A DNA stretch of 64,000 nt, taken from the NCBI GenBank assembly GCA_041910015.1, contig JAYRRR010000021.1, forward strand, positions 1 to 64,000, in the 5' to 3' direction. The notes under the pieces are model-generated. The model did no database searches. It was not told where the DNA came from and was given only the letters and a program-made list of their open reading frames with translations. Shown in pieces: positions 40,976 through 48,658 of the stretch. The position numbers and the translations under genes are program-made. The DNA is from RPQJ01 sp041910015 (lineage in GTDB: Bacteria; Pseudomonadota; Gammaproteobacteria; Steroidobacterales; Steroidobacteraceae). Numbering within the stretch: the stretch's first letter is position 1; the number at the start of each line of letters is the position of its first letter.

Positions 40976-42547
40976 TCACGACTCGACCACCGTACGGGAC
41001 TGTTCGCGCAGGTACTGCGCCAGATAATAGAACGACGCGATGGCTTTGCCAGTCGATCCCGAGCCCTTCCAGCCGCCGAACGGCTGGTAGCCCGGCCAGG
41101 CGCCCGTCGTGGCGCCCTGACGGCGGTTCGCGTAGGTGACGCCGGCCTCGATGTGCTCGTGGAACCAGGGCACTTCGTCGGCGGCGCCGTAGAAGCCAGC
41201 CGTCAGGCCCAGCGTCGTGTCGTTGGCCAGACGCATCGCTTCGTCGCGGCCCGGCACGCGCTGCAGCAGCAGCACGGGCACGAACATCTCGTGACGCCAT
41301 AGCGGGTGCCCCGGCGCTGCCTCGAACAGCACCGGCCGTACGTAGTGGCCGCGCGCGACATCGACGCCCTGCGGCTCGCCGGCCTGCGCGAGCAGGACCG
41401 CGCCGGCCTGCTCGAGCTCGCGCACGTAGCGTGCGTGGCTCGCGGCGGCGCGTTCGTTGATGACGGGACCGAGCCAGTTCTCGCGCCGGCAGGGGTCGCC
41501 GATGCGGATCGCCTCGACCTGTGCGCACAGACGCGTGACGAGTTCGTCGGCCACGGCATCGTCGACATACAGCCGCGACAGCGCCGAGCACTTCTGACCG
41601 CCCATGCCGTAGGCCGAGCGCACGATGCCGGCCGCCGCATCGTCGAGGTTCGCGCGCGCCGTGACGATGCAGGGGTTCTTGCCGCCCATCTCGGCGATGC
41701 AGGGCCGCGGCCAGGCGCCCGTCGCCATCTGCCGCACGAGCCGCATGCCGACGCCGACGGACCCGGTGAACGTGACGCCCGCTGTCGCCGGGTGCGCCGT
41801 CAGCGCTGCGCCGACGTCGCTGCCCGAGCCGGAGAGGTAGTTGAAGACGCCGGGCGGCAACGCCGCGTCCCGAATGCAGTCGGCGAGCAGGCGACCGGCC
41901 CAGGGCGTGTCCGTGGAACCCTTGAGGACGACCGTGTTGCCCGTCACGAGGGCCGCCGCCACGGGGCCGGCGGCGAGCGCCAGCGGGAAATTGAACGGCG
42001 CAATGACGATCCAGACGCCGTGCGGGCGCATCACGCTGCGGTTGTGCGAGACGCAGTCCGGCAGTGGATCGTCGGGCAGCGCGTGCTCGTAGCCTGCCTG
42101 CCGCTCGAAGTCGTCCGCGTAGTGGCGGAAGAAGTCGACGCTTTCCTGGGCCTCGCCGAGCGCTTCCATGCGGTTCTTGCCGACCTCGAGCGCGAGTGCG
42201 GCGGCGATCTCGTAGACGCGCCGCTCCATGAGGTCCGCCACCTGCCGCAACAAGGCCACGCGCTCGGCCACCGGCGTGCGCCGCCACGCCGGGAACGCCT
42301 GTTGTGCGGCGTGCATCGCAAGGTCGACATCCGCGGTGCCCGCGAGCGCAAACTCGCCGAGGCCGATGTCGCGATCGATCGGGCTGACGTGCATCGCGCC
42401 GCGAGCCGCCGCGACATCGCTGCCGTCGATGAACAGGTCGTGCCTGCCGCCAAGCCTCGCCTGCACCTTCTGCAGCGCGGCCTCGAACCGCTCGTGCATT
42501 TCGGCCGGCGCGTCGAACATGGTCGCGTAAGTCAGCCGGAAGCTCAT
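40976..42547 (-). CDS. Aldehyde dehydrogenase, glutamate-semialdehyde (RocA/PutA) type
   Basis: 523 residues from ATG 42547. The N-terminus FRLTYATMFDAPAEMHERFE is typical of single-domain 1-pyrroline-5-carboxylate dehydrogenases. NAD site and catalysis: FNFPLALAAGPVAAALVTGN, VTFTGSVGVG, catalytic Glu in CIAEMGGKNPCI and the nucleophile Cys in YGMGGQKCSALSR. It oxidises a semialdehyde such as glutamate-5-semialdehyde to the acid with NAD. Its start overlaps the stop of the upstream aminotransferase gene by 4 nt (ATGA, 42544-42547), so transaminase and dehydrogenase work in one pathway. Confidence 0.9.
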   Translation of the reverse strand: MSFRLTYATMFDAPAEMHERFEAALQKVQARLGGRHDLFIDGSDVAAARGAMHVSPIDRDIGLGEFALAGTADVDLAMHAAQQAFPAWRRTPVAERVALLRQVADLMERRVYEIAAALALEVGKNRMEALGEAQESVDFFRHYADDFERQAGYEHALPDDPLPDCVSHNRSVMRPHGVWIVIAPFNFPLALAAGPVAAALVTGNTVVLKGSTDTPWAGRLLADCIRDAALPPGVFNYLSGSGSDVGAALTAHPATAGVTFTGSVGVGMRLVRQMATGAWPRPCIAEMGGKNPCIVTARANLDDAAAGIVRSAYGMGGQKCSALSRLYVDDAVADELVTRLCAQVEAIRIGDPCRRENWLGPVINERAAASHARYVRELEQAGAVLLAQAGEPQGVDVARGHYVRPVLFEAAPGHPLWRHEMFVPVLLLQRVPGRDEAMRLANDTTLGLTAGFYGAADEVPWFHEHIEAGVTYANRRQGATTGAWPGYQPFGGWKGSGSTGKAIASFYYLAQYLREQSRTVVES

Positions 42548-43884
42548 GGGGCCGTGCGTCCGTGGTGGGTCTCGTGGCCGTGCCGCGCCAGCAGTCCGTC
42601 GAGCAGTGAAACGGCGTGCTCGAGGTCCGACTCGTCGATGACCAGCGGTGGCGCGATCAGCAGCAGGTTGCCGCGCGAGCCGAAGGATACGCCGCACGCG
42701 AGCGCTTCCTGCAGCAGTGCACCCAGGGCGGGCGGCGTCTGCGGCCACGGCGCGAGTGGCTCCCGTGTGGTGCGATCGCGGACGAGTTCCAGCACCGCGA
42801 ACAGTCCGTGTCCACCACGCACGTCGCCGATGACCTCGTGCCGGGCGGCGAGTCGCTGCAGCCGGGCGAGCAGTGTGGCGCCGAGACGGCGCGAGCGTTC
42901 GATCAGTTTCTCGTCGCGATACGCGTCGACGGCGGCGACGCCCGCGGCGCAGGCGAGCGGATGGCCGCAGTAGGTCAGCCCCGTGCCGAGCACCTGGTCG
43001 TCGAGCGCACGCGCCAGCTTCGACGACAGAATGACGGCACCGAGAGGCATCATGCCGCCCGTGAGGCCCTTGGCCAGCGTGATGACGTCGGGCCGGCCCC
43101 CTTCGCCGTGACGCTGCCACGCGAACCACTCGCCGCAGCGGCCGAAGCCGCTCATGACCTCGTCGGCGATCAGCGGGACACCGTGACGTCGCGTGTGCCT
43201 GCGCACCGTCGGCCAGTAGCTGTCGGGCGCGACGATGCCGTTCGACCCGGCATTGGGCTCCAGGATCACGGCTGCGACGTTCCCGGCGCCGAGCGCCTCG
43301 ATGCGGTCGGCGACCGCGCCGGCAGCGAGTTCCCCGCACTCGTCGGCGCTCTGGCTGCCGAACGGGCAGCGGTACGCGTACGGCGACGGCACGTGGCTCA
43401 CATGCAGGGCCGCCGGGTCGACCATCGCTCGCGTGCGCGCGTCGCCCGAGAGCGCCATCGCGAGGTGGGTGGCGCCGTGATACGAGCGATCGCGCGCGAT
43501 GACGATACCGTGTGGCTTGCCCATGGCCTGCCGCACGATCTTCACCGCGTGCTCGTTCGCGTCGGCGCCGCCCAGCGTGAAGAACACGCGGCCTCCCTCG
43601 AAGCCGGAGAGCCCGAGCAGGCGCTCGGCGAGTTCCGCGCGTGGACGGGCACCCCAGGCGTTGGTCACGAAACAGAGCCGCTCGGCCTGGGCGCGGACCG
43701 CGGCGACCACGCGGGGATGCTGGTGACCGAGATTGCTGCACTCGGCGAGGCTGCTCATGTCGAGCACGCGGCGGCCGTCCTCCAGGTGCAGCCAGGCGCC
43801 CGAGCCGCCCGTGACCGTCGGTGCGTCCCATTGCGACTGGGCGCACCAGCTATGCAGCACGGTGTTTCGCTCGGGCGAGGTCAC
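42544..43884 (-). CDS. Class III aminotransferase, second paralogue
   Basis: 446 residues from GTG 43884, chosen because TSPERNTVLHSWCAQSQWD begins like related enzymes. Key blocks: LAECSNLGHQHPRVVAAV, FFTLGGADANEHAVKIVRQ, ARDRSYHGATHLAMALSG, LIADEVMSGFGRCGEW and the PLP Lys in ITLAKGLTGGMMPLGAVI. The W-C-x-Q opening and the SYHG block resemble beta-alanine/taurine or diamine:pyruvate transaminases. It heads the three-gene run aminotransferase, dehydrogenase, aminotransferase. Substrate unassigned. Confidence 0.88.
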   Translation of the reverse strand: MTSPERNTVLHSWCAQSQWDAPTVTGGSGAWLHLEDGRRVLDMSSLAECSNLGHQHPRVVAAVRAQAERLCFVTNAWGARPRAELAERLLGLSGFEGGRVFFTLGGADANEHAVKIVRQAMGKPHGIVIARDRSYHGATHLAMALSGDARTRAMVDPAALHVSHVPSPYAYRCPFGSQSADECGELAAGAVADRIEALGAGNVAAVILEPNAGSNGIVAPDSYWPTVRRHTRRHGVPLIADEVMSGFGRCGEWFAWQRHGEGGRPDVITLAKGLTGGMMPLGAVILSSKLARALDDQVLGTGLTYCGHPLACAAGVAAVDAYRDEKLIERSRRLGATLLARLQRLAARHEVIGDVRGGHGLFAVLELVRDRTTREPLAPWPQTPPALGALLQEALACGVSFGSRGNLLLIAPPLVIDESDLEHAVSLLDGLLARHGHETHHGRTAP

Positions 43885-44134
43885 AGGGCGACAGGGTAAC
43901 AGGTGGTAACTGGTGCCGGTGTCACGGTTTCGGCAAGCATCGCGTGCGAGCGCTTCATGCGCCTGGTCGCGGCCTGACTGGCGCGAGTTGCCGGAATCGT
44001 AACACCGGGACCTTTGGCCCATCTTCGGCATCTTCAGCCTTCGAGTTGCCGATGGAACCGCAACACCGGCACCGTCAGTCCCTGCGAGTCGCAATACCGC
44101 CACCCGGCGAAACGCGCACGCGTCAGGCTAGACT
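43885..44134. repeat. Intergenic cluster of imperfect repeats
   Basis: At least three related elements lie here. GAGTTGCCGGAATCGTAACA-CCGGGACC (from about 43985) and GAGTTGCCGATGGAACCGCA-ACACCGGCACC (from about 44042) run forward; GGTGCCGGTGTCACGGTTTC (from about 43913) is an inverted copy of the second. GTCGCAATACCGCCACCC (from about 44087) may be a fourth, degenerate one. The common core is close to AACCGNAACACCGGCACC. They resemble a family of dispersed intergenic repeats. The promoters of both flanking divergent genes must also be here. Confidence 0.55.
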
Positions 44135-44140
44135 GTGCCC

Positions 44141-44551
44141 ATGAAGGCGCCGATTCCCGCACCGCTCGCGCGCAGCCTGCTCGTGACCTGCGCGACCGTC
44201 GCGCTGGCGTTCGGGCTCGCGACGGCTGTTCGCCATGGCCTGATCGAACGTGACGATCTCGGGCCGGCCTGTGACGTCGCCGACCCCGCGTGGTGGTGTG
44301 CGGTGCGCATGGCGTTCATCCGGGCGTTCGTGCACGGCATCTACGGCTACGCGAGTCTCGCGCTCGCCGCGTCAGCCGCGTGGTGGCGCAGGTCCTGGCC
44401 CGCATGCGCCGCCCTCGTCGTCGGCACGTTCGGCATGGTGCTCTATGACTTCACGTGGTCCGGTGCCGGCGTCGTCGTCGCGGTGCTCGTCCTTGCGCAC
44501 CTGCGCGGCCAATGGCAGCCACACGGCGAAGCCGAGCAACACGCACACTGA
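44141..44551 (+). CDS. Small inner membrane protein
   Basis: 136 residues from ATG 44141; a GTG at 44135 would add two. Three to four hydrophobic helices are seen: LLVTCATVALAFGLATAV, GIYGYASLALAASAAWW, and ACAALVVGTFGMVLY through GAGVVVAVLVLAHL. The His-rich end (GEAEQHAH) is cytoplasmic or periplasmic. No family was recognised. Its last 180 bases overlap, tail to tail, the GH17 gene on the other strand. Confidence 0.6.
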   Translation: MKAPIPAPLARSLLVTCATVALAFGLATAVRHGLIERDDLGPACDVADPAWWCAVRMAFIRAFVHGIYGYASLALAASAAWWRRSWPACAALVVGTFGMVLYDFTWSGAGVVVAVLVLAHLRGQWQPHGEAEQHAH

Positions 44552-46117
44552 GCCCCAGCCGATCGAGCGCGCGTTGGCGCAGCCCTCGAGCAGCGGAATC
44601 GCCATGCCGGCGAGCACGAGCCACGTGGCCAGCGTCGCTTCCTCGTTCGCGCTGCGGGTGTGCAGGTCGTCACCGCGCGCACGAACGTCCGCGAACGCAA
44701 CCCAGGTCAGGGCCATGACGCCGGGCAGGAACAGCCAGACCGGAAAGTCGCGATGTCGGCCGGCGAAGACGAGGCCGAGGCACACGTAGGCCGCGCCGGC
44801 GAGCAGTCCCAGTTCGACGACGCGTGGGATGGCGGAGCGCGCGTCAGCCCGCGCGTGGCCGCTGGTGCGAGCCGCGAACGCCCATGCGAGGGCGAGCCAG
44901 CCGAACGCGACGACGGTCAGTGTCGCGATCCAGTCCACGGCCGTCACGTTGCCATCGACGAGGTAACGCCACTGTCGTGCCGCGACGGCGACGGCGAATG
45001 CGCCGAGACCGAGCCGCGCGACCGCCGACCAGCCGGCGCCGACCGCTTCCAGGCCGGGCGCGTGTACGATCGCAAGCGGCCGCGAACGCCGGGACGACCG
45101 CGTGGTACCGAGCGCGGCCACCACTCCGGCCAGCAGCGCCGCGAGCGCGATCGGGCGGCCGCGCGCGTCCTCCACGACCGTGCCGCCCGTGGCCTTCGGC
45201 TGTCCACCCGCGTCGTACAAGCCCCAATGCCCGCCAACGGTGCCTTCGTGAGCGATCTTCCATGGCTGGTCGAACGCTTCGATCACGTTGTAGTCGAAGC
45301 CGCGTCGACGCGCGAGCCCGGCGAAGCCCGCGAGGAACCGTGCCTGCTCGACACGACCGGTCGTGACCGGTCCGCGCGGACGTCCCGCCGTCGGCCATCC
45401 GGTCTCGCCGACGAACAGCGTCGAACCCGGAAACGTCCGTTGCAGCTTCGTGTACAGGCGATCCACGTACGGAATCACGTCGTCGATTGCGACGGGGTCA
45501 TCGTCCCAGTAGGGCAGGATGTGGACCGTGACGAAGGAGACCTCACGCGCGAGTTCGGGATGCCGGATCCAGTAGCCCCAGACGTCCGCATACGTCACGG
45601 GCAGCCCGGTGGCCGCGGACACGCGCCGCAGCATCGAGGCGAGTTGCGGCGCGGTCTGTTCGTGCCGCAGCAGCACCTCGTTGCCGACGATCACGGCACG
45701 GACGACGTCGCGGTGCTCGCGGGCGAGCCGGATGCCCGTCGCCAGTTCCAGTTTGTTGTGCGTGGCGTCGCGGCCGATCCAGAGCCCGAGCAGCACCCGC
45801 ATGCCGAGTTCGCGCGCCACCTCCGGAACGCGGTCGTAGCCTTCCGAGACGGTGTAGGTGCGCACGCAGTTCGTGCGTCGCGCGAGCAGCGTCAGGTCGC
45901 GTCGCACCTGTTCGACGGTGAGCCGGTCGCGCGCGTGGCCCTCCTGCCGGGACGGCGCGTAGGAGAGGCACGGCAACCGGGCCGACTCGCCGGACGCCGC
46001 GACGCTTACGGGTGTGCCGTCGACCCACCAGCCCGAGGCGGTCCATGCACCGAGCACCAGCCACGCCGCGGCGACGGCGAGCGGCGAGGCAAACGCGTCG
46101 AGCGTGCGCGCGACCAT
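44372..46117 (-). CDS. GH17-type glucan hydrolase/transferase with membrane helices
   Basis: 581 residues from ATG 46117. One N-terminal helix (LAVAAAWLVLGAWTASGW) precedes a GH17 catalytic barrel (about 45-310). Acid/base Glu147 is in IVGNEVLLRHE and the nucleophile Glu238 in LFVGETGWPTAG. Five or more helices follow (about 320-540). Bacterial relatives act on beta-1,3-glucan or build cyclic beta-glucans when fused to a glycosyltransferase; here the GT domain is absent. The last 60 codons overlap the small membrane gene on the plus strand. It is third in an operon with the SMP-30 and flavodoxin genes. Confidence 0.82.
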   Translation of the reverse strand: MVARTLDAFASPLAVAAAWLVLGAWTASGWWVDGTPVSVAASGESARLPCLSYAPSRQEGHARDRLTVEQVRRDLTLLARRTNCVRTYTVSEGYDRVPEVARELGMRVLLGLWIGRDATHNKLELATGIRLAREHRDVVRAVIVGNEVLLRHEQTAPQLASMLRRVSAATGLPVTYADVWGYWIRHPELAREVSFVTVHILPYWDDDPVAIDDVIPYVDRLYTKLQRTFPGSTLFVGETGWPTAGRPRGPVTTGRVEQARFLAGFAGLARRRGFDYNVIEAFDQPWKIAHEGTVGGHWGLYDAGGQPKATGGTVVEDARGRPIALAALLAGVVAALGTTRSSRRSRPLAIVHAPGLEAVGAGWSAVARLGLGAFAVAVAARQWRYLVDGNVTAVDWIATLTVVAFGWLALAWAFAARTSGHARADARSAIPRVVELGLLAGAAYVCLGLVFAGRHRDFPVWLFLPGVMALTWVAFADVRARGDDLHTRSANEEATLATWLVLAGMAIPLLEGCANARSIGWGSVCVLLGFAVWLPLAAQVRKDEHRDDDAGTGPREVIEHHAERADDEGGACGPGPAPPRG

Positions 46118-46128
46118 GTGGCGTCGGG

Positions 46129-46623
46129 TCAGAACACGCCGAGCGCCAGGCCCGTGGCCAGCGCGGCGCCGAGTTCCTCGCAGCGCTGCAGGTCCTGCAG
46201 GCCAATCGTCTTGTCGCGCAGGATCGCCGCGGGCGTCTGGGCGTGCGTGATCACGATCAGCGTCGGTGCGATCGGCCGCAGTCGCCATCCCAGCGCGATG
46301 CGCTCGAGTTGCCGTGCCGCGCCCTGGCCGTCGCTGCCCGCGCAGATCATGGCCGCGTAGGGCCGGCCCTCGATGCGCTCCAGCGCGGCGTAGTAGGTAC
46401 GGTCGAAGAAGTCCTTCATCATGCCGCTCATCGACGCGAGGTTCTCGGGTGTCGCGAACAGGTAGGCGTCGGCCCCGAGCACGTCTGCCGGCGTGGCCTG
46501 CGCGGCGCGCAGCGACGTGAGTTCGACGTCGGGCTCGGTCGCGGCCCCGCGCACGGCCGCTTCGACCATCTGGCGCGTGCCGCCGGTCAGGGTGTGGTGG
46601 ACGACGAGCAGCTTGCGGCTCAA
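46129..46623 (-). CDS. Flavodoxin-fold protein (NADPH-dependent FMN reductase-like)
   Basis: 164 residues from TTG 46623. The start was chosen because TTGA overlaps the stop of the upstream gene by 4 nt and it begins with a beta strand and phosphate loop (SRKLLVVHHTLTGGTRQMVE). The flavin-binding parts follow: AYLFATPENLASMSGMMKDF-FDRTYY and AMICAGSDGQGAARQLER. It is a short-chain flavodoxin-like or WrbA/MdaB-type reductase of unknown substrate. It lies 11 nt before the GH17 gene. Confidence 0.8.
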   Translation of the reverse strand: MSRKLLVVHHTLTGGTRQMVEAAVRGAATEPDVELTSLRAAQATPADVLGADAYLFATPENLASMSGMMKDFFDRTYYAALERIEGRPYAAMICAGSDGQGAARQLERIALGWRLRPIAPTLIVITHAQTPAAILRDKTIGLQDLQRCEELGAALATGLALGVF

Positions 46624-47492
46624 GGCAGGCCGGCGCCCGGCGTGACGACGCGCGCGCTGACGATGCTGCCCTGCGGTGCGGCGGCAGCGATGGCGCCAAC
46701 GGACGTCGGCGCGGTCAGCGCATGGAGCGTGCGCCGGTCCTCGCCGCCGAGCATGCAGGCGAAGCACGGCTGGTCTGTCTCGACGGTCGCCACGACTTCG
46801 CCGCCTGGCGCGACGAGCACGCACTCGGGCGCGATCGCGTTGGCGATCCAGACGTGACCGTTGGCGTCGAGGCAGATGCCGTCGGGAGCGCGCTGGCCGA
46901 CAGGCGCCCAGACGCGACGGTTGGCCAGCGAGCCGTCGGCGGCGACGTCGAATGCGGTGAGCCGCAGGCCAAGTGTCTCCGCCACGATCAGCGTGCGGCC
47001 GTCGGGCGTGATGACCGCGCCGTTCGGAAAGTCGAGCCCGTCGGCGGCGACGTGCACACGGCCGTCCGGGTCGACGCGCGCGAGTGTCGCCCGCGGGTGA
47101 TCGGCCAGTACGGACTCGACACCGCGCGCGTGCAGTTCGCGGTCGAGGTCGAAGCCGAAGTTGCCCACGTAGGCGCGCCCCCGCGTGTCGACGACCATGT
47201 CGTTGGCGAGATGCACGGCGACGTCCGCGAGATCGGCGTGGACGCGCACGCCGTCCGGGTCCACGCGCAGGACGCGACGCTCGCGCATCGCGACGACCAG
47301 CAGGCGGCCGTCCGGCAGCCAGCCCAGACCGCTCGGCTGGTCGTCGATCTCGAGTTCGGTCCGCACGACACCCGACGTGTCCAGCGACTTGACGGCGTGC
47401 GCGTAGAAATCGCTGAACCAGAGGCGGCCGGCGCGCCAGCGCGGGCCTTCGCCGAAATACAGGCCGGAGGCCACGACCGTTGCGCGCGTCAT
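46620..47492 (-). CDS. SMP-30/gluconolactonase-type protein
   Basis: 290 residues from ATG 47492, preceded by GGAG. It is a six-bladed beta propeller: ASGLYFGEGPRWRAGRLWFSD, then GLGWLPDGRLLVVAMRERRV, ANDMVVDTRGRAYVGNFGFD, PNGAVITPDGRTLIVAETLG and APDGICLDANGHVWIANAIA. The metal-binding Glu in GEGPRW, the Asn in ANDM/FPNGA and the Asp in PDGI are in place, so a divalent-metal lactonase activity is likely. The substrate may be an aldonolactone or other lactone. It heads the operon with the flavodoxin and GH17 genes. Confidence 0.88.
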   Translation of the reverse strand: MTRATVVASGLYFGEGPRWRAGRLWFSDFYAHAVKSLDTSGVVRTELEIDDQPSGLGWLPDGRLLVVAMRERRVLRVDPDGVRVHADLADVAVHLANDMVVDTRGRAYVGNFGFDLDRELHARGVESVLADHPRATLARVDPDGRVHVAADGLDFPNGAVITPDGRTLIVAETLGLRLTAFDVAADGSLANRRVWAPVGQRAPDGICLDANGHVWIANAIAPECVLVAPGGEVVATVETDQPCFACMLGGEDRRTLHALTAPTSVGAIAAAAPQGSIVSARVVTPGAGLP

Positions 47493-47529
47493 CTGCTGCT
47501 GCTGCTCCGGACAGGCGGATTGCGGCAAC

Positions 47530-48339
47530 CTACGCCGCGGCGGCGCGGGGCGCAACTTCGCCAGGCGTGGCGGAAGCAGTCGCATGTCCTGAACGCGCCG
47601 GCCGAGTCAGTCCTGCGGCGTCGGTGTCGCAGGATGGGTTCCGCCCGGTGCTTCCTGCGGGCGGGGCCGCCTGGCAGTCGCGCCGTCGTTCGATCTCCGC
47701 GCGCACGCCCTCGAGCTGCTGCGCGACCTGCCGGCGCATCAGCGCGGGGCCCACGAGCGGCGGCACCCAGAAGCCGGGTTCGATCCCGGCGCGATAGCTG
47801 ACGTGGCAGCGCGACGCGTCGCCGTGCACGGTCCAGCTGCCCTGCATCTGCCGCAGGTTGCCGTCGATGCGACGGAACTCGATGCGGACGGGCGGCTGCT
47901 CGCTGACGGCGAGCGTCACGTCGAGCGTGACGTGGAAGAAAGCCACGCTCGCATCGCCGACCTGGTGCAAGAGGATCGGCTCGCCGGGTTCGCTCACGAC
48001 GTCGCTCGACTCGAGGCTCGGCACGAATTCCTCCAGGCGGTCGAAATCGGCGAGCGTCGCGTAGCAGAGCTGGGCCGGGGCGTCGGCGGTGAACTCGGCG
48101 CGAACCTGCAGCAGCGGGCCTTCGCGTTCCACGGTCACTCGCAGGGGTTCCGCAGGTGCCTCGGCGCCGGGCGTCGCCGCGGCGCAGTCGAGTCCGATCC
48201 ACGGTCCGAGCGTGGACGCGAGCATCAAGCCGGGGGCGATGCCGCGGCTTCGCGCTGGTCGACCTGCCACCCGTCGCGTTCGCTGCCGCAGCGTGAGACG
48301 TTTCAGCTGAAACGTGCAGATGATCTTGAGAGTCGGCAT
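47530..48339 (-). CDS. Secreted SRPBCC/START-like protein
   Basis: 269 residues from ATG 48339; earlier starts give an unlikely N-terminus. A long basic leader with a hydrophobic part (GIAPGLMLASTLGPWIGL) ending CAAA suggests secretion. The domain at about 75-215 is START-like: ADAPAQLCYATLADFDRLEE, FVPSLESSDVV, then VAFFHVTLDVTLAVSEQPPV and GSWTVHGDASRCHVSYRAGI. Such folds bind hydrophobic ligands. The C-terminus is Pro/Ala-rich and disordered. It is transcribed towards the SMP-30 operon, 37 nt away. Confidence 0.7.
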   Translation of the reverse strand: MPTLKIICTFQLKRLTLRQRTRRVAGRPARSRGIAPGLMLASTLGPWIGLDCAAATPGAEAPAEPLRVTVEREGPLLQVRAEFTADAPAQLCYATLADFDRLEEFVPSLESSDVVSEPGEPILLHQVGDASVAFFHVTLDVTLAVSEQPPVRIEFRRIDGNLRQMQGSWTVHGDASRCHVSYRAGIEPGFWVPPLVGPALMRRQVAQQLEGVRAEIERRRDCQAAPPAGSTGRNPSCDTDAAGLTRPARSGHATASATPGEVAPRAAAA

Positions 48340-48658
48340 CGGGGCGCTGCGGTCGGGTTGGCGCAAGGCGACGGACAGCATGTCAGGAAATGCGCTCTTT
48401 CCGTTAACAAGCAGAAAGATGCACCAAATCCGGGGGCCGGCCATGCCGGCCCTTGTCATTTCTGCCGCCGCTTTCGCGCGATGGTCGACGCACACAGGCT
48501 CAACACGTGAGCCTCAGAACCTGTTCGCTCTTCGCCAGACGAGAATAGTTCTCGATTGGCTCTGCAGGCGAGATGATTGCCCGTAGTCTCCCCGATTGCG
48601 AACGACCCGCGTCGGGGGCAGGTTGCAGGGTGATTCAGTCTGCCCCCGGAATGCGCGA
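48340..48658. promoter_or_regulatory. Divergent control region with hairpin and Fur-like palindrome
   Basis: The 319 bases between the SRPBCC gene (left, minus) and the large oxidoreductase (right, plus) contain a perfect 8-bp stem GGGCCGGC/GCCGGCCC with loop CAT (48434-48452) and a 15-base palindrome at 48540-48554. No gene was found. The promoter of the oxidoreductase operon should lie to the right of the palindrome. Confidence 0.5.
48540..48554. promoter_or_regulatory. Fur-box-like palindrome upstream of the 2-oxoacid oxidoreductase operon
   Basis: CGAGAATAGTTCTCG is a perfect inverted repeat with arms CGAGAA/TTCTCG. It fits the 7-1-7 form of many proteobacterial Fur sites (TGAGAATNNTTCTCA). 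It ends 104 nt before the ATG of an enzyme with at least three Fe-S clusters, so iron control is plausible. IscR or another regulator remains possible. Confidence 0.45.
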
